Below, piece by piece: positions 42,431 through 53,224 of a DNA stretch of 64,000 nt. A program made the position numbers and the translations under genes. Every line of letters begins with the position of its first letter. Position 1 is the first letter of the stretch. Below the pieces are notes generated by a model that made no database searches, was not told the origin of the DNA, and was given only the letters and a program-made list of their open reading frames with translations. The DNA comes from Ypsolopha sequella (lineage: Eukaryota; Arthropoda; Insecta; Lepidoptera; Ypsolophidae), in contig OW204004.1 in the NCBI GenBank assembly GCA_934047225.1, forward strand, positions 9,924,401 to 9,988,400, given 5' to 3'.

Positions 42431-43343
42431 CGTGGTGGCATTCAAATAACTTTCTTTTCTCTATTTATAACGATTTGCTGTACTTATCACACTGAATCTC
42501 TAAAAATCTATTTCGTTCACGTTTGTTTACGCAGAAAGAAATCAGTTGAGCGTCAGCCATTGTTGATGATTGTGTTCAACACAGATCGAGCGCTTCATGC
42601 AATGCAGACTGATTAGCGTTGTGAATTGCTGTCAAAAGCTAGCACTTAAAACGCTTGACGTGATAAATATGCAATGTTGACATGGCCGCTACCGTTCCGA
42701 ATCTTCACACAATGTACGGTGACAAATAAAAAAAATACATTCTAAGGAATTATGGTAGTCGATTTTTGTAATAATAAAATAAGAAATGTTTTTTTTTATT
42801 GAAGTTAATTTGAAATAATTTTACCTGAGACATTGATTTGTTTTTTATATCGTTAATAAATTTAACAATATTGTAAGTTATTATTTTGTGCTACAATCGG
42901 AACAAAGTTTTATGAATGAAACGTATTTGTACGACCTATCATGGACTTCTATGTGTGCGTAAGTCTCACTAATACACACAAAAATCTTGCAAATTTTAAC
43001 TACTTTTGATTTATTAATGGCGTAATAATTAAACAATATTCGAATAATATTATTGCATATGCGGAAACTAGATTTTTTGTTGATTTTTATAGCCATATTT
43101 GAGAAGTCTGTTTTGAAGTAATTAGGGCATTGTGTTGGTTTTACCACCTTAAGCTATTGTCGCGTAATACCATAAATCACATAAATGTAATAAATATTAT
43201 AAAAAATAAGGAAAACAATCATAAGTTTTGCGTTTGGAAATAAGATACAGTGCAACCACCTTAAGGGGAATGTTGGGTTATTAATAGAGCTCATTGTAAT
43301 AATATAATAAATAAATTTCATTTACGATTTATAAAGTTTACTC

Positions 43344-43384
43344 GCCCAGATGAAGGCAGTCTAAATCTGCTGAAACTGGTCGGC
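43344..43384 (+). ncRNA. Hammerhead-ribozyme-like motif
   Basis: GCC, then CAGATGA (one base from CTGATGA), a stem AGGCAG/CTGCT, GAAACTGGTC, then GGC. Outer GCC/GGC and a mini stem III (AC/GT) with C at the would-be cleavage site fit the small hammerheads of Penelope-like elements. The U4-to-A change would probably abolish cleavage. Confidence 0.35.
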
Positions 43385-44120
43385 TTTCCCGATCATAACA
43401 CGTATTGAGGTGAGCCGTTTTTATATAAATCATGAATTATCCTCAAGTCTCATTTAATTCTATAAATTTCATTTACTTCAGATAATAATTTTATGCTCAT
43501 AATTTGGAGGTATGATTATTTTTCAAACGTCAAGTTTTCTAAGATAATCTTCATACATATCATACATAATACTGACGTAGTTATTATTAAAAAAAAGAGG
43601 AGTACCAAAGTAATGTATTTTCCTCAAAGTATATCGTATCTAGGTCTTTTTTTTCTCGACTCGTGTGATTGCAGCACTCGCCTTCGGCTCGTGCCGCAAA
43701 CTCACACTCGTCAGAAAACGTTTCATCGCTCTCGTATCGTAATATATTATTGTTCGTAGTTGTTTTGTTCTTTATTAATTACTAAGCAAATTATGTTTGA
43801 ATACAACTAAGTAAGTCTGAAAGTAAATAACTATACATTTAAAACATAAAAGTCATCAAACTTTATTTTGAGGAAAACTCTCAATCCGCTGAAACCCTAC
43901 ATAAAACTTAAAACCCTTTACTTTGGTCACTAAAACATAAAATGTAAGCCGAATTGAAATGTAAACTCTTTGAGAACTTTCCATCCAGTCCCCATAAAAT
44001 AAAGTTTATTGCTGTATAAAAATTTGGTACTTACCTACAGAACGCAATCATAGCCTTTAGAAAACACAGACAGGACACCGCATGGGTTAATTTTTCATTA
44101 GCTTTTAAACCTATAAAGCT

Positions 44121-44281
44121 GGGGCTCTACCGCGTAATTCTCATTTGTATCAACTTCAAGCAAATGCATGCGAAATTCAACGCGTGCAAAAGAGATGGCA
44201 TATTGGGCGGGCGTCGTCGCACCATGTCAAATTTCAATTTCAAGTTGATGTTGATGAAAATGAGAATTACGCGGTAGGCCC
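44121..44281. mobile_element. 161-bp MITE with GCT direct repeats
   Basis: GGGGCTCTACCGCGTAATTC, TCATTTGTATCAAC left; inverted GGGCCTACCGCGTAATTCTC, ATTTTCATCAACAT right. GCT flanks both ends (44118-44120 and 44282-44284). Single copy in the window. Confidence 0.7.
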
Positions 44282-44472
44282 GCTGGTAGTCGCATAGGTA
44301 GTCTATACAAAAACAACAGGTCTTTATCAAAGACAGATGACTAGACTAGATTTCATTGTCTTACAAATAAGGTTGTTATTGTTATGATAGCATATTCAAG
44401 CGAAAAACGAGCCGAGCGAGAGAAGCACTCGCCACTCGTGTGTCCTTGTTTAGCATGTTGCCAGTATATAGA

Positions 44473-44615
44473 AATCCATCCATCAGCCTAGTTCGTCCAC
44501 TGCTGGACATGAGCCTTTTCAGGACTTTGCCACTCCCGGCGGTCATCCTGGAAGAATTGCCCATACTCACACACGCTGGGCAGGCGGGTTGGTGAGCGCG
44601 GTGCCGGATCGCACC
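44473..44615 (-). mobile_element. LINE 3' end, minus strand
   Basis: AATCCATCCATCAGCCTAGT, CGTCCACTGCTGGACATGAG, CACTCCCGGCGGTCATCCTG, CACACACGCTGGGCAGGCGG. Near-identical to 31690-31830 read in reverse; more complete centrally than 20748-20995. Confidence 0.7.
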
Positions 44616-44665
44616 AGTCGAATATTTGTCTGTCAATGTGATTGTGACTGTTGTCTAATTGTTTT

Positions 44666-44704
44666 CGCCTGAAGATGTCGATTAAATCGATGAAACCGGT
44701 AGCG
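44666..44704 (+). ncRNA. Hammerhead-ribozyme-like motif
   Basis: CGC, CTGAAGA (fits CTGANGA), TCGAT/ATCGA stem with TG and T flanking it, GAAACCGGTA, GCG. Outer CGC/GCG pair, GAAA present, AC/GT mini stem III, A at the cleavage position. The unpaired TG between core and stem II departs from a standard hammerhead. Confidence 0.35.
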
Positions 44705-45286
44705 TAATCGTGCTTAAATATATTAGTGGAACATATAGTACAAGTATTTTTCAATTTTCCACCATTTTGGTGTTTCGTCCGGCTTGTTGTTGTCCGGATT
44801 TTTGACGCCTAGCTCAAACGTAAAATGATATTAATTTTTTAGGAAAAAAATGTTTTACATAAAATAATTATCTTTACCGCGAGCTTTCTTAATAAAAATT
44901 TTTAGTCCATGTTTTTTAACTTCCCCACGCCCACTATTTCTATAAAACGTGCGCTGCGCGTGTGATTTATTATTTCGTTTTGTGACAAAAATGTCTGGAA
45001 TTTTGTTGAAATGTCAAGCTTTTTGTTGAAATTTTCAGATTTCAAAATGGTAACCCTATGTGAATAGAACTACTCGTATAAGACGATCAGAAAGATACGA
45101 CTATATAAGATTTGTCAAAATTAACAAAAAAGAAAAACAAAAACTGTAACTTATATTAAATGTGAGCGTGTGTTTTAAGATAAAATATTTAAGGGGGTTT
45201 TTAAGTCAGTTACACTTAACCAAACCCAAAGTTTTAGACGTACCTAATTCAACCATTTTCATTACATGTTTTTTCAATATTTAGAC

Positions 45287-45468
45287 AATAAATAAAGCCG
45301 ATTCTAAAGGACTTAATTTAAGTTTTAGTGCTGTCAAAACTAAATTTTCTTCGATACAAAATGGTCCTTAAGAGTAAGGATTAGAAGCAAAATTTCTTTG
45401 AAAAATTTTAAGCTTTGACAGCACCAAAACTAAAATGGAAGCCTTCATAATTGGCTTTATTATTAATT
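45287..45468. mobile_element. MITE, AATAAAGCC ends
   Basis: AATAAATAAAGCCGATTCTA, AGTTTTAGTGCTGTCAAA left; inverted AATAATAAAGCCAATTATGA, TAGTTTTGGTGCTGTCAAAG right. Arms about 55 bp, imperfect. No coding capacity. Confidence 0.6.
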
Positions 45469-45961
45469 TATAAGACTTGAACAGTTTTAACTAGCTTGAA
45501 CTAGTTTATAGTGGTGTAACTGTCCAACGTGCGACGAGCGTACTCGAAGTAAAGTAGGAGTGTCTCAGTTTACGCCACCCGGGGCTCTTTTTATTATGCA
45601 CCAATAAGTGAAGGTCTCGAGTTCAAACTGACAGAAGTCCTAACGGACGGACACCGAAGTTTTACTATATATAATTATAATTCTGCTGTGAACTAGCCAA
45701 AACGTGAACTCTGCTTTTTAACCGTATTCATTTAAATTTCGTAAATAATTACGTCGTTCATAAAATGAAACTAGATAGAATCTATTACAGAAGGAGGTTC
45801 CAGGCTTAGACTATTTAACACAGGACATGGCAAATCACGACTCTTTGTACTGGATTCGTTCTGCCACTTTTCGCGGGAGGTGAGGTAAACACGCACAGAA
45901 CTCATGAATTCACTCACGCCCACTCTTGCGAAAAATAGAGATGTGACACTAAATCAAAAGA

Positions 45962-46269
45962 TAAATACACATAAAAGAAACACAATTATTGTAGGATAAC
46001 ATAATATAGTCCAAGATATATTTCGAACCCCACTGGGCCCGGCATCAGTTGGAGTAATAATGGTGACAGGTTTTTAGGGAAGTAGTTTTTCCTTTTTTAA
46101 TATTTTTTTATTTTTTTATTGTATTATTCTCATTGTCATCTTGTAAATATCATCTGTCATCCTGTCACCATTATTACTCCAACTGATGCCGGGCCCAGTG
46201 GGGCCCGAAATATATCTTGGACTATATTATGTTATCCTACAATAATTGTGTTTCTCTTACGTGTATTTA
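45962..46269. mobile_element. Foldback element, 109-bp arms, between 13-bp direct repeats
   Basis: Left arm TAAATACACATAAAAGAAAC...GGAGTAATAATGGTGACAGG, right arm its near-perfect inverse, 90-bp spacer. ACTAAATCAAAAG lies at 45948-45960 and again at 46338-46350, a possible target duplication of a slightly larger unit (45961-46337). Each arm carries a hammerhead-like core (CCAA, CTGATGC, GGGCCC stem, GAAATATATC, TTGG) best seen at 46179-46220. Inverted terminal copies with such motifs are reminiscent of Penelope-like element ends. Confidence 0.7.
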
Positions 46270-46387
46270 ATTTATCTATATAATTATAAATAAAAAACAA
46301 AAAAAACAAGCTGATAAAGGGCAATATATATATTTTAACTAAATCAAAAGAATAACACAAACACAAAACGAGCACACATACCTACAC

Positions 46388-46581
46388 CACAAAATATATA
46401 CTACCAGATGGCCGACTCGACGACGACGGAGCGAAAACAGACGCACACATGCATAGACGCGTACGTATGGAGATCTCGGCAGAATTTCGTATTGGCATTC
46501 GACCGACGACCCGTCTGTGTGTGCGTGCGCCTGTTTTCGCTAGTTATGCAGAGTAAACCTTCTGTAAGTGGTTATTTTGTG
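46388..46581. mobile_element. CACAAAATA MITE, copy 3
   Basis: CACAAAATATATACTACCAG, GAGCGAAAACAGACGCACAC left; inverted CACAAAATAACCACTTACAG, AGCGAAAACAGGCGCACGCA right. Contains the empty TA site that carries a nested MITE in copy 2. No exact target duplication (CCTACAC against CCTCCGT). Confidence 0.8.
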
Positions 46582-47689
46582 CCTCCGTGATTAGATTGTT
46601 CATGTAATTCGGCAGAATTCGTCTAATGTTCCAGATTATCACGTTGATGTGTTCCCAGACTGTTTGCTCTTCCCTTATACTCGGTGAAGTGAAACTATTT
46701 CACTTGGTGACTACCCTCACGAAGTTTCCGTGAAATCTGCAAGATTGTTCGGTCGTTTCGGTCGGGACGAAAACAGAATTATTATCTTTGGTTACCTTGT
46801 AACTTGTTAGACGTCTGTGGAAAGTTCACGTGGGACATTTATGTAAAACAAACAACGACTTCCTTGTCGTTGAAAACAAACGACAATTTGTTTTTAATTA
46901 TTATAAGAGTGAATTACAAACATGCAACGCACAAATTTACAACATATATCGAAATTTAAAAGTACAAATATTTTTTGAAAAAACCCTTCTGACCTCCAAT
47001 CGGGTGCAAATACCTAATTACAAAATTTTTTAGGGTGTTAAGGCTATTAAGTGTAACCTAAATTAATGCAATTTTACTCTTACTATTCAACACCCCCTGA
47101 AATTAATGTTTTTAAGATAGTACAAATATAGAAATTGTTGAATGTGCAGTTTTTCTTGGCATTACGCTTGTCGCGAACAACGGAATGATCGGTGAGTGAA
47201 AGAATCGAGTGAGAATCGAGTAAGGAAGAATAAAGCGGCCATCTTGGTTGACTGGTCAAAAGGAAGGAAAAATATCGTTTTTTTCGGGCTTTTTCTAAGG
47301 TTTCGTTCCTGCCATGCTAGCTATGCAGGGGATATATAGCTATATCCATGGAGCTAGCCTGGATCACAGCAAGGAGCCTGTACCGAGTCTCCAGGTGCGT
47401 CCCTGGTGGATACAAGAGAGTGAAGGAAGGTACAAGACTGCGAAAACGTGGGTAAGTGTTTTTGTATTCACTTTGGATATTATGCCTACCTCTGTAACCT
47501 GTAATGTATAGTTTATCATATAATTATATATTGTATGTGTTTAAGTATCTATTGGCGTGGTATGGTCCGAGGCTAGTGGGGCGCAGGGAGGCCTTGGGGG
47601 GGATCCTTCGGGATCCCCCGACATGTTGGCATGATGTCTAGATTGGTACAGCGAAGCAGAATATAATGAAACTATGACATGTTTATGTG
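46582..47689. other. No assigned gene; possible donor site at 47452
   Basis: A 65-codon frame at 47314-47511 includes SLDHSKEPVPSLQVRPWW, then AAAACGTGG|GTAAGTG, a strong donor-like sequence. It has no known homologue I recall and no acceptor upstream that I trust. It may be the 5' part of an element or a chance frame. The palindrome GGGATCCTTCGGGATCCC is at about 47599. Confidence 0.25.
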
Positions 47690-48360
47690 TAGTTGGTATC
47701 TTGTCGGCACGTAACTTCACACCCAGGTGGAGAACGTTATTCGTGCTATGCGTCCCGACAACTGTAGTTGGAAGGAACACATCATATCAGTCTGTAAAAA
47801 GCTCAACAGATTCGTTTTTGTCTTAATTTTGTCTTATTATAATTTTTCTGTTTTAATATTTTAACTATACGCTGATTTTATTGAATATGTTTAGGTTAAA
47901 GTAAATAGTAAGTTAATTAAGTATGTTTTTTTCCTTTTAATGGTGGTGGCAGAATAACAGCGTTCCTAATGCCTTTGGTATAGGAACATATGCTGAGTCA
48001 CCGTCCTTTTTAACAGTGCCATACAACTTTACTTTTAAGAACATTGTACTACTTTGTCCATAATGGTGTGTAAAATAAATGTCTTTTTATTTTTATTTTA
48101 TTTTTTAAGGCGTATCCGACAAACCTGCGTATCATGGTTATGTGGGTTCAGTAATGAGATACGGACTCCTACTATAAGGAGGCTCAGTAAAGGTTATTGA
48201 TGCATTTAGGATGCAGAAGAAAGGTGTGAGAGCTTTATGTTCAGTAAACAACGCGAACTATGCAAACCGTTGTTTAAAAATTTTAAATATTCTACCATTG
48301 CCATGTGAATATATTTTCACACTTTTCTTTTTTGTAAAAAGATATGACCATTTTTTTATT
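47690..48360 (+). pseudogene. LINE reverse-transcriptase tail, split by an insertion
   Basis: 47738-47826 encodes MRPDNCSWKEHIISVCKKLN, RFVFVL; 48107-48351 encodes, after resumption, KAYHGYVGSVMRYG-like PAYHGYVGSVMRYGLLL, a stop in place of W, then AFRMQKKGVRALCSVNNANY, LKILNILPLPCEYIFTLFFF. This is LxxxxxWxxHI...L+RFVxxLRR...AYHxYVxSxLRYGxxxW...QKRxVRAI...LGILPLPxxYI, the thumb region of Jockey-type ORF2. Joining the two halves gives a continuous LRRI junction, so the 47826-48107 block is an insertion. Confidence 0.75.
47827..48107 (+). mobile_element. Retroposed 3' end inserted in the LINE
   Basis: Ends in AAAATAAATGTCTTTTTATT and a TTTTA simple tail, typical for a LINE or LINE-driven 3' terminus. 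Insertion point at TCTTA|AGG. No coding content seen. Confidence 0.5.
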
Positions 48361-48452
48361 AGATGTCAAATTCGAAAAATACAAACGAGACAAAAATATC
48401 ACCTATTTTTAAACTATTTATCACTATTCATACTTATCACTTTATCACTATA

Positions 48453-48716
48453 CAACGTGTGACAGAAAGGTGTAACCATATTTGAAGAGCTTATTCAGTC
48501 AATTTTATAGAACAGCTTTTACTATGGAGCCAACATTGAAATATCAAAAAAAAAAATCTGTCCTTTGATACATTTTGGCCGAGCGGCATTGCATTTTTCT
48601 ATGAGACAGTTGATTTTTTTTTTCGAGTTACAGGATTTGTTCCATAGTAAAAGTTTTTCTATACCATTGACTGAATAAGTTCTTCAAATATGGTTACACC
48701 TTTCTGTTACACGTTG
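48453..48716. mobile_element. MITE, CAACGTGT family, TA target, copy 2
   Basis: CAACGTGTGACAGAAAGGTG, TTGAAGAGCTTATTCAGTCA left, inverse right, TA at both edges (48451-48452, 48717-48718). 264 bp, against 262 bp for copy 1 at 20070. Confidence 0.85.
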
Positions 48717-48863
48717 TATATCACCTATTTTTAAACTATTTATTAATTTTCACCTATATGCCTATTTTTAAACTAGATATACCTATATATAAGAATAATG
48801 CCTATTGCATGGCCATAACAGTGTATAATAAGGTCCCGAATAATTAAAAAACACTACCCAATA

Positions 48864-49287
48864 TTAAGAGGCTATGCGAATTTTATTTTTGTCACTGTCA
48901 CTCCAAGCGAAAAATCGCGCAGTGCGAGAGGGGCGGATTCAGGGCAAAAGGGAAAAAAGTTGGTTTTATATTTTTATTAAAAAAACTAAAATAGCTAGCA
49001 AAATTTCAAATATGAAATCTCTAGATATTGTTAAAACACACCTAATAAAATATGTTTGAGTTCTGTATATGGTTCCTATTCGTCAAACGAGGAGAAAAAG
49101 TGTGTTTGAAGACCTCATTTCAACAATTATTTCTATCGAGGAAAATTTATCCAAACATGTTTTCCAATTTCAAAACCCTAGATTATATAGTCAAAATGCA
49201 TATACCAGAAATTTATTATAATTTTCCGTGTATTTCATGAAATACACAGAATAGAAACACCCGTATTTTTTTCGCATATCGCCTTAA
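48864..49287. mobile_element. MITE family TTAA-1, best-preserved copy
   Basis: TTAAGAGGCTATGCGAATTT left; inverted TTAAGGCGATATGCGAAAAA right. TTAA intact on both sides; 424 bp. Termini beyond TTAA are not the CCC/CCY of classical piggyBac, so the link to piggyBac rests on the TTAA target alone. Confidence 0.85.
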
Positions 49288-49856
49288 TATGTTTAGGAAA
49301 AAACTGGAGGAGATTTTACTCGAACACTGCTTTTACACAGTCGATGAATATTTAACCATGTTAGTATTATACTAATCTTGAATTGATCAAATAAGACATA
49401 GCAATGCTTCCTGAATATCTTTTTTAAAATTTTCTGGCAATTGACATGAGAATAATATCGACTACTGTGTTTTTGATTATTGAATTATTATTTTTTAGTG
49501 TTTAAATCTTGTCAGTGTATCTAATTTAATTTAAAAAATTTTCATTTACTGTACATAAAAATTTGCACGCCATTATTATGGAAGGACTCATCGATACTAC
49601 AATTACCTACAAAACTATTATTTTGTGACATGTGTCGTTGCAAATAAATTTCTTTCTATTTCAACGTTTCAAAGTATAAAAGTGCCGAGTCTACGGCGTA
49701 GCGGTTTGTGGCAGTTTCGTGCTACGAACGAGAGCGTAGCACCACATACTCTACGTAGCACGCGGTACTAGTTTAATTACTCAATAACCAGACGGCGAAA
49801 GATGATAAAATAATTCCAACTATTGTCGAGTTGTGACGAATTATTTATCTTATTTT
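49288..49856. other. No gene; short inverted GC-rich motif at 49690-49790
   Basis: AT-rich, then TCTACGGCGTAGCGG, TCGTGCTACGAACGAGAGCG, TAGCACCACATACTCTACGT, an irregular hairpin region that may be a small element. Confidence 0.3.
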
Positions 49857-50320
49857 TAGGGTTCCACACCTCAAAATGAGAAAACGGAACCCTTATAGGA
49901 TCATTTTGTTTTGTTGCTCGGGCCCCGTACAAGATATTAAGTTAAAAATGATACATCCTACAGAAGTCTACGACTCCATGGTGCTATAAAAAAGATCAGA
50001 ATTCTAACTCGACGCGAAAAACAGTTAATACACTTTACATAATCAATTTCATAAAAATTTCCTCACCATGAAATCCTATGGTGCACTGCAGTTGACTTAG
50101 AAACTTGGAATTGCGTTTACAGTTAGATCTTATAGCACATACAGAAAATAATCTGAAAATTTAAAATATTTGAATTACTTTACTTTATTGAATTGAATTA
50201 CCAACGTAAGACTCAAGTTAAGTCAGTCACTCTCATAACTGCAACTGGAGTTATTAACATAATGTTTTTAGGGTTCCGTACCCATGATGCGTGGTGGACT
50301 CGCACTTGCCTGGTTTTTAA
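49857..50320 (-). repeat. GGGTTCCGTA-type repeat, full copy, minus strand
   Basis: TTAGGGTTCCACACCTCAAA at the left (tail inverted); TTTAGGGTTCCGTACCCATG, GGACTCGCACTTGCCTGG at the right (head inverted). Interior matches the plus copy at 17600. Confidence 0.7.
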
Positions 50321-50323
50321 TCT

Positions 50324-50799
50324 TTAAGGCGATTACCATCTCCAAATTAGCAGCTCGATATTTGTCACTACAAATATCAACGGAAACGACATTGAAATAA
50401 CGTTCATATCAGCGCGCAATGCATAGTGGCTGTTACGACGCTCGCTGCGTCCTTGAGAGGGCGAAATAGGGGAAAATTATACTTTTCACTTGGACGTGAT
50501 TACTCGATTGAATAATCTTATGTTATGTTTATAGCTATAAAGTTTATCTATTTATCAAAGCATAGATGGATTCAATCGGCCAAGCAACTCAAGAGCAGTA
50601 GGGAATTTGAGGTCAAAAAACACCATTCAGTAAAAAAAAAAAAATCATGTAGAAGTTTTGGTGGTATGAAAAAGAAAACTGTTGCATATGTTGTCTAAGA
50701 GTTGATTATTCATAATAGATTTTTTCATTATTTTTGGTTTGGCCATAAACGAGGAGTAGGCTTTAGAAAGTACCCATTTGGCAAAGGTAAGGGCCTTAA
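50324..50799. mobile_element. MITE family TTAA-2, uninterrupted copy
   Basis: TTAAGGCGATTACCATCTCC left; inverted TTAAGGCCCTTACCTTTGCC right; TTAA at both edges, 476 bp. Blocks ATATCAGCGCGCAATGCATA, AGGGCGAAATAGG, GAGTAGGCTTTAGAAAGTAC, CCCATTTGGC are shared with 22325-23086. Confidence 0.85.
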
Positions 50800-50975
50800 G
50801 TAATATAAATGCGTTCGTCCATGGTAGTATGTAGTACGTACGAATATTTTAAAGTAGATACTCTACTCACCGGCTGATAAGGAGGTGATTAGAGGATTCA
50901 ACTCCCTCCCTTAGGGCTGGTTTTAGTAGAAAAGTCAATATTAAGTTCAAAATTAATAAATCTCATCTCATCTCA

Positions 50976-51431
50976 TCGCACTAATATTATAAACGCGAAA
51001 GTTTGGATGGATGGATGGATGGACGTTTGTTACTCGTTCACGCCGTGTCTACGGAACCGATTGGGCTGAAACTTTGCACAAATGTGGTTCTAGACTTAGA
51101 ATAGGACACAAACAACTTTTATCCCATAAATCAGTTCCCACGGGAACAAGAAACAGTGTCATTTAGAGTAGCGGCTCGGCCTTCAGCCTCCCCAAAAATA
51201 CTATACTAGGGGATTAAACAAGCTATCAAAAGACCGCCAAAGGCACATTAGCAAAGGATTAGGACAGAAACGTGTCTTGGTCTTGATTACCAAAACACTT
51301 CAAATACTCCAAACCAGACTCAGGTCGACTATGTACTAAAAATTAATGGTTTGATAAATATTTACAGATTATACAAAATACGACTATAAAAAAACTTAAT
51401 CATTGCGAGCGAAGCCGTGGGCAAGAGCTAG
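50976..51431 (+). mobile_element. Non-autonomous Helitron (Lep1-like), complete, plus strand
   Basis: A|TCGCACTAATATTATAAACG, CGAAAGTTTGGATGG; ends GCGAGCGAAGCCGTGGGC, AAGAGCTAG|T. Contains a GGAT run and the interior shared with 36411-36903 (GGGCTGAAACTTTGCACAAA, CTCGGCCTTCAGCCTC). The terminal hairpin is partly decayed (GCGAGC...CCGTGG). Confidence 0.85.
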
Positions 51432-51604
51432 TGTAAAATAAAGCCCTCAAATATTTTGTAAAAGGTTCTCTCCCTCTATCTGAGTCCCTCTGCTGCTAGA
51501 GTAATGTGTTGATATAAAAATTGTCTACGTGAACTTCCCCCATGTGAAAGACCTTCTACTTCTACCTTGCGTTGATGTTACCTCTGCCGTTGGTCGGTTG
51601 GCTG

Positions 51605-52133
51605 CAGTGTTGCCAACCCTATTCAAGAGAAAAACTGCAAACAAGCTCAAAAAAACTGTAGAAAACTGTAAATATGAATTTAAAAAACGTGAAATCTACA
51701 GCTTTACTGATTTTGTATTTTTTTAGAGTAATAATGACAAAAGCATATGGAAAAGGACTATAAACAAAACAAAAATATATTTTATATAAAAATCTGTTTC
51801 TGATTGTTTACGAGTTTGTAGTGCTATTTCCAGTTTTCACAACATTTTCAGCTTAAATCTCATTTTGAATTTGTAAATCTTCTTAATTTTAAGTAAGTAC
51901 CATTTTTATTTTTTGGAATCTGGCTTATTTCTGTTGATGTCCATTTGTCGCATTGATTTCTAAAAAAATAATCATTTCTGATTTCATGTGCAAAGTACAT
52001 GTGCAGCGAATAAGATAGATAGCACTAGCATCTTTAATAAAAAAACTGTAGATTTCTGTAGATTTGGAGGCCTTAAATAAAAACTGAGAAGATTTCCAAA
52101 AAAACTGTAAAACTATAGGGTTGGCTACACTGG
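51605..52133. mobile_element. hAT-type MITE, 529 bp, 8-bp target duplication
   Basis: CAGTGTTGCCAACCCTATTC left; inverted CAGTGTAGCCAACCCTATAG right. GTTGGCTG at 51597-51604 and GATGGCTG at 52134-52141 (7 of 8). 8-bp duplication and CAGTG-like ends with short terminal repeats fit hAT. The interior repeats AAAACTGTAGA-type motifs near both ends (AAAAAACTGTAGAAAACTGT, AAAACTGTAGATTTCTGTAG) as subterminal repeats. Confidence 0.85.
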
Positions 52134-52141
52134 ATGGCTGC

Positions 52142-52809
52142 CCTAAAAATGCTCATGGATAAGTTCCCTTATGCGAACTATTACGCAATGATTAGTTTCC
52201 TCTATAATAAAGTTAATAAATCTTATCGTATTCAAAGGTTATAATAATTATTCCAGACGTCACATTACGTATTTGCAGAAGAAACAATTTTCAATTTTAC
52301 AGTAATTAAAACTACCATAACTAACAAAAATATTGATCGTTTGGCCACCATTCCAAACTTTATATTTTCGTGCGCGTACAAGGAAACTGACTGAATGAAG
52401 TCCAGGAAAGCAAACACCAGTTCGTTTATCTGGAAGCTGGTTGCAAAACTTTGTTTCAGGAGTCTCATTTTGTTTGTCAGCAAATTTGACCGCGTCCGTT
52501 CGCCGCCCCGTCTGCCCGGGCCGTCTGTCGTACGGTTGACAGACAATCGAAACGGTGAAACTTTTCACAACCCTAGGGATGTGTGATTGTGTTAAAAAAT
52601 TGTGACATTTCATCACTTACATTCTTATTACAATGCTTAAGACTATACACCCTACTAATAATTCTATATCTGTATATACTAATTACCTTTTTTATTCTTT
52701 TTGTCTTTTTACGCATTTTTGGTTTTTGTTTTTATTTTCTTTAATTCAATTATAAGCTATTTCTGCAAACTGTTATTGATTTTGCAATTTAGTTAATAAA
52801 AATTTTAAC
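52142..52809. other. No assigned gene
   Basis: Holds a minus-strand open frame of 118 codons (52260-52616) with a GC-rich middle (CGCCGCCCCGTCTGCCCGGG). No domain recognised; overlapping frames on both strands are equally open. Not called. Confidence 0.25.
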
Positions 52810-53025
52810 GACTTGTAAATACATTATCATGCAATTGTAACGGAGGTAGCTGAAAACCAGCGCCAACTAAAGCATGTTTTGGATGGCACATAGCTGAGCT
52901 ACATCCTTTTGTCGTGTTGTTATTTTTATCTGTAGATTACTCCCTACTTAAGTAAACCTTTTTCTACTGTGTTAACTATAAGTTTCTTTTTTGTAAATGC
53001 ACCAATAAATTTATTTTCTTTCTTT
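52810..53025 (+). mobile_element. LINE-like 3' UTR and tail
   Basis: TGTAACGGAGGTAGCTGAAA, GGCACATAGCTGAGCTACAT, then GCACCAATAAATTTATTTTC and TTTC repeats. Resembles the 3' end of an L2/CR1-like element. No ORF part is left. Confidence 0.4.
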
Positions 53026-53224
53026 CTTATTCTTTAATACAGTTTAATTAGAAATATGCTCGTATTCAGCAAAGTTTTAGTTGAAGAACAAAATAAAATT
53101 GGTTCTAAAATCGGGAAGCCCACAAAACAAAGTGTTTGATTTCTACGTATCTTAATGAACGTGGCTAAAATTGAACTAACCCTAACGACCACAAATGGCA
53201 CGCACATTACGTCAATCTACATTT

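Larger units (their letters stand above)
39105..43152. mobile_element. Candidate 4-kb transposon around the transposase/nuclease pseudogene
   Basis: TTAAGGTGGTAAAGCC at 39105-39120 and its inverse TTAAGGTGGTAAAACC at 43137-43152 (15 of 16 identical). They enclose the broken Mutator-like/YqaJ gene. They could be this element's terminal repeats, or unrelated MITE ends; another TTAAGGTGGTT lies inverted at about 43252. Later insertions (Helitron, SINE) are inside. Confidence 0.35.

Noticed and set aside
52260..52616. 118-codon minus-strand frame as a gene
   Set aside because: No recognisable domain, and frames on both strands are open over the same GC-rich core.
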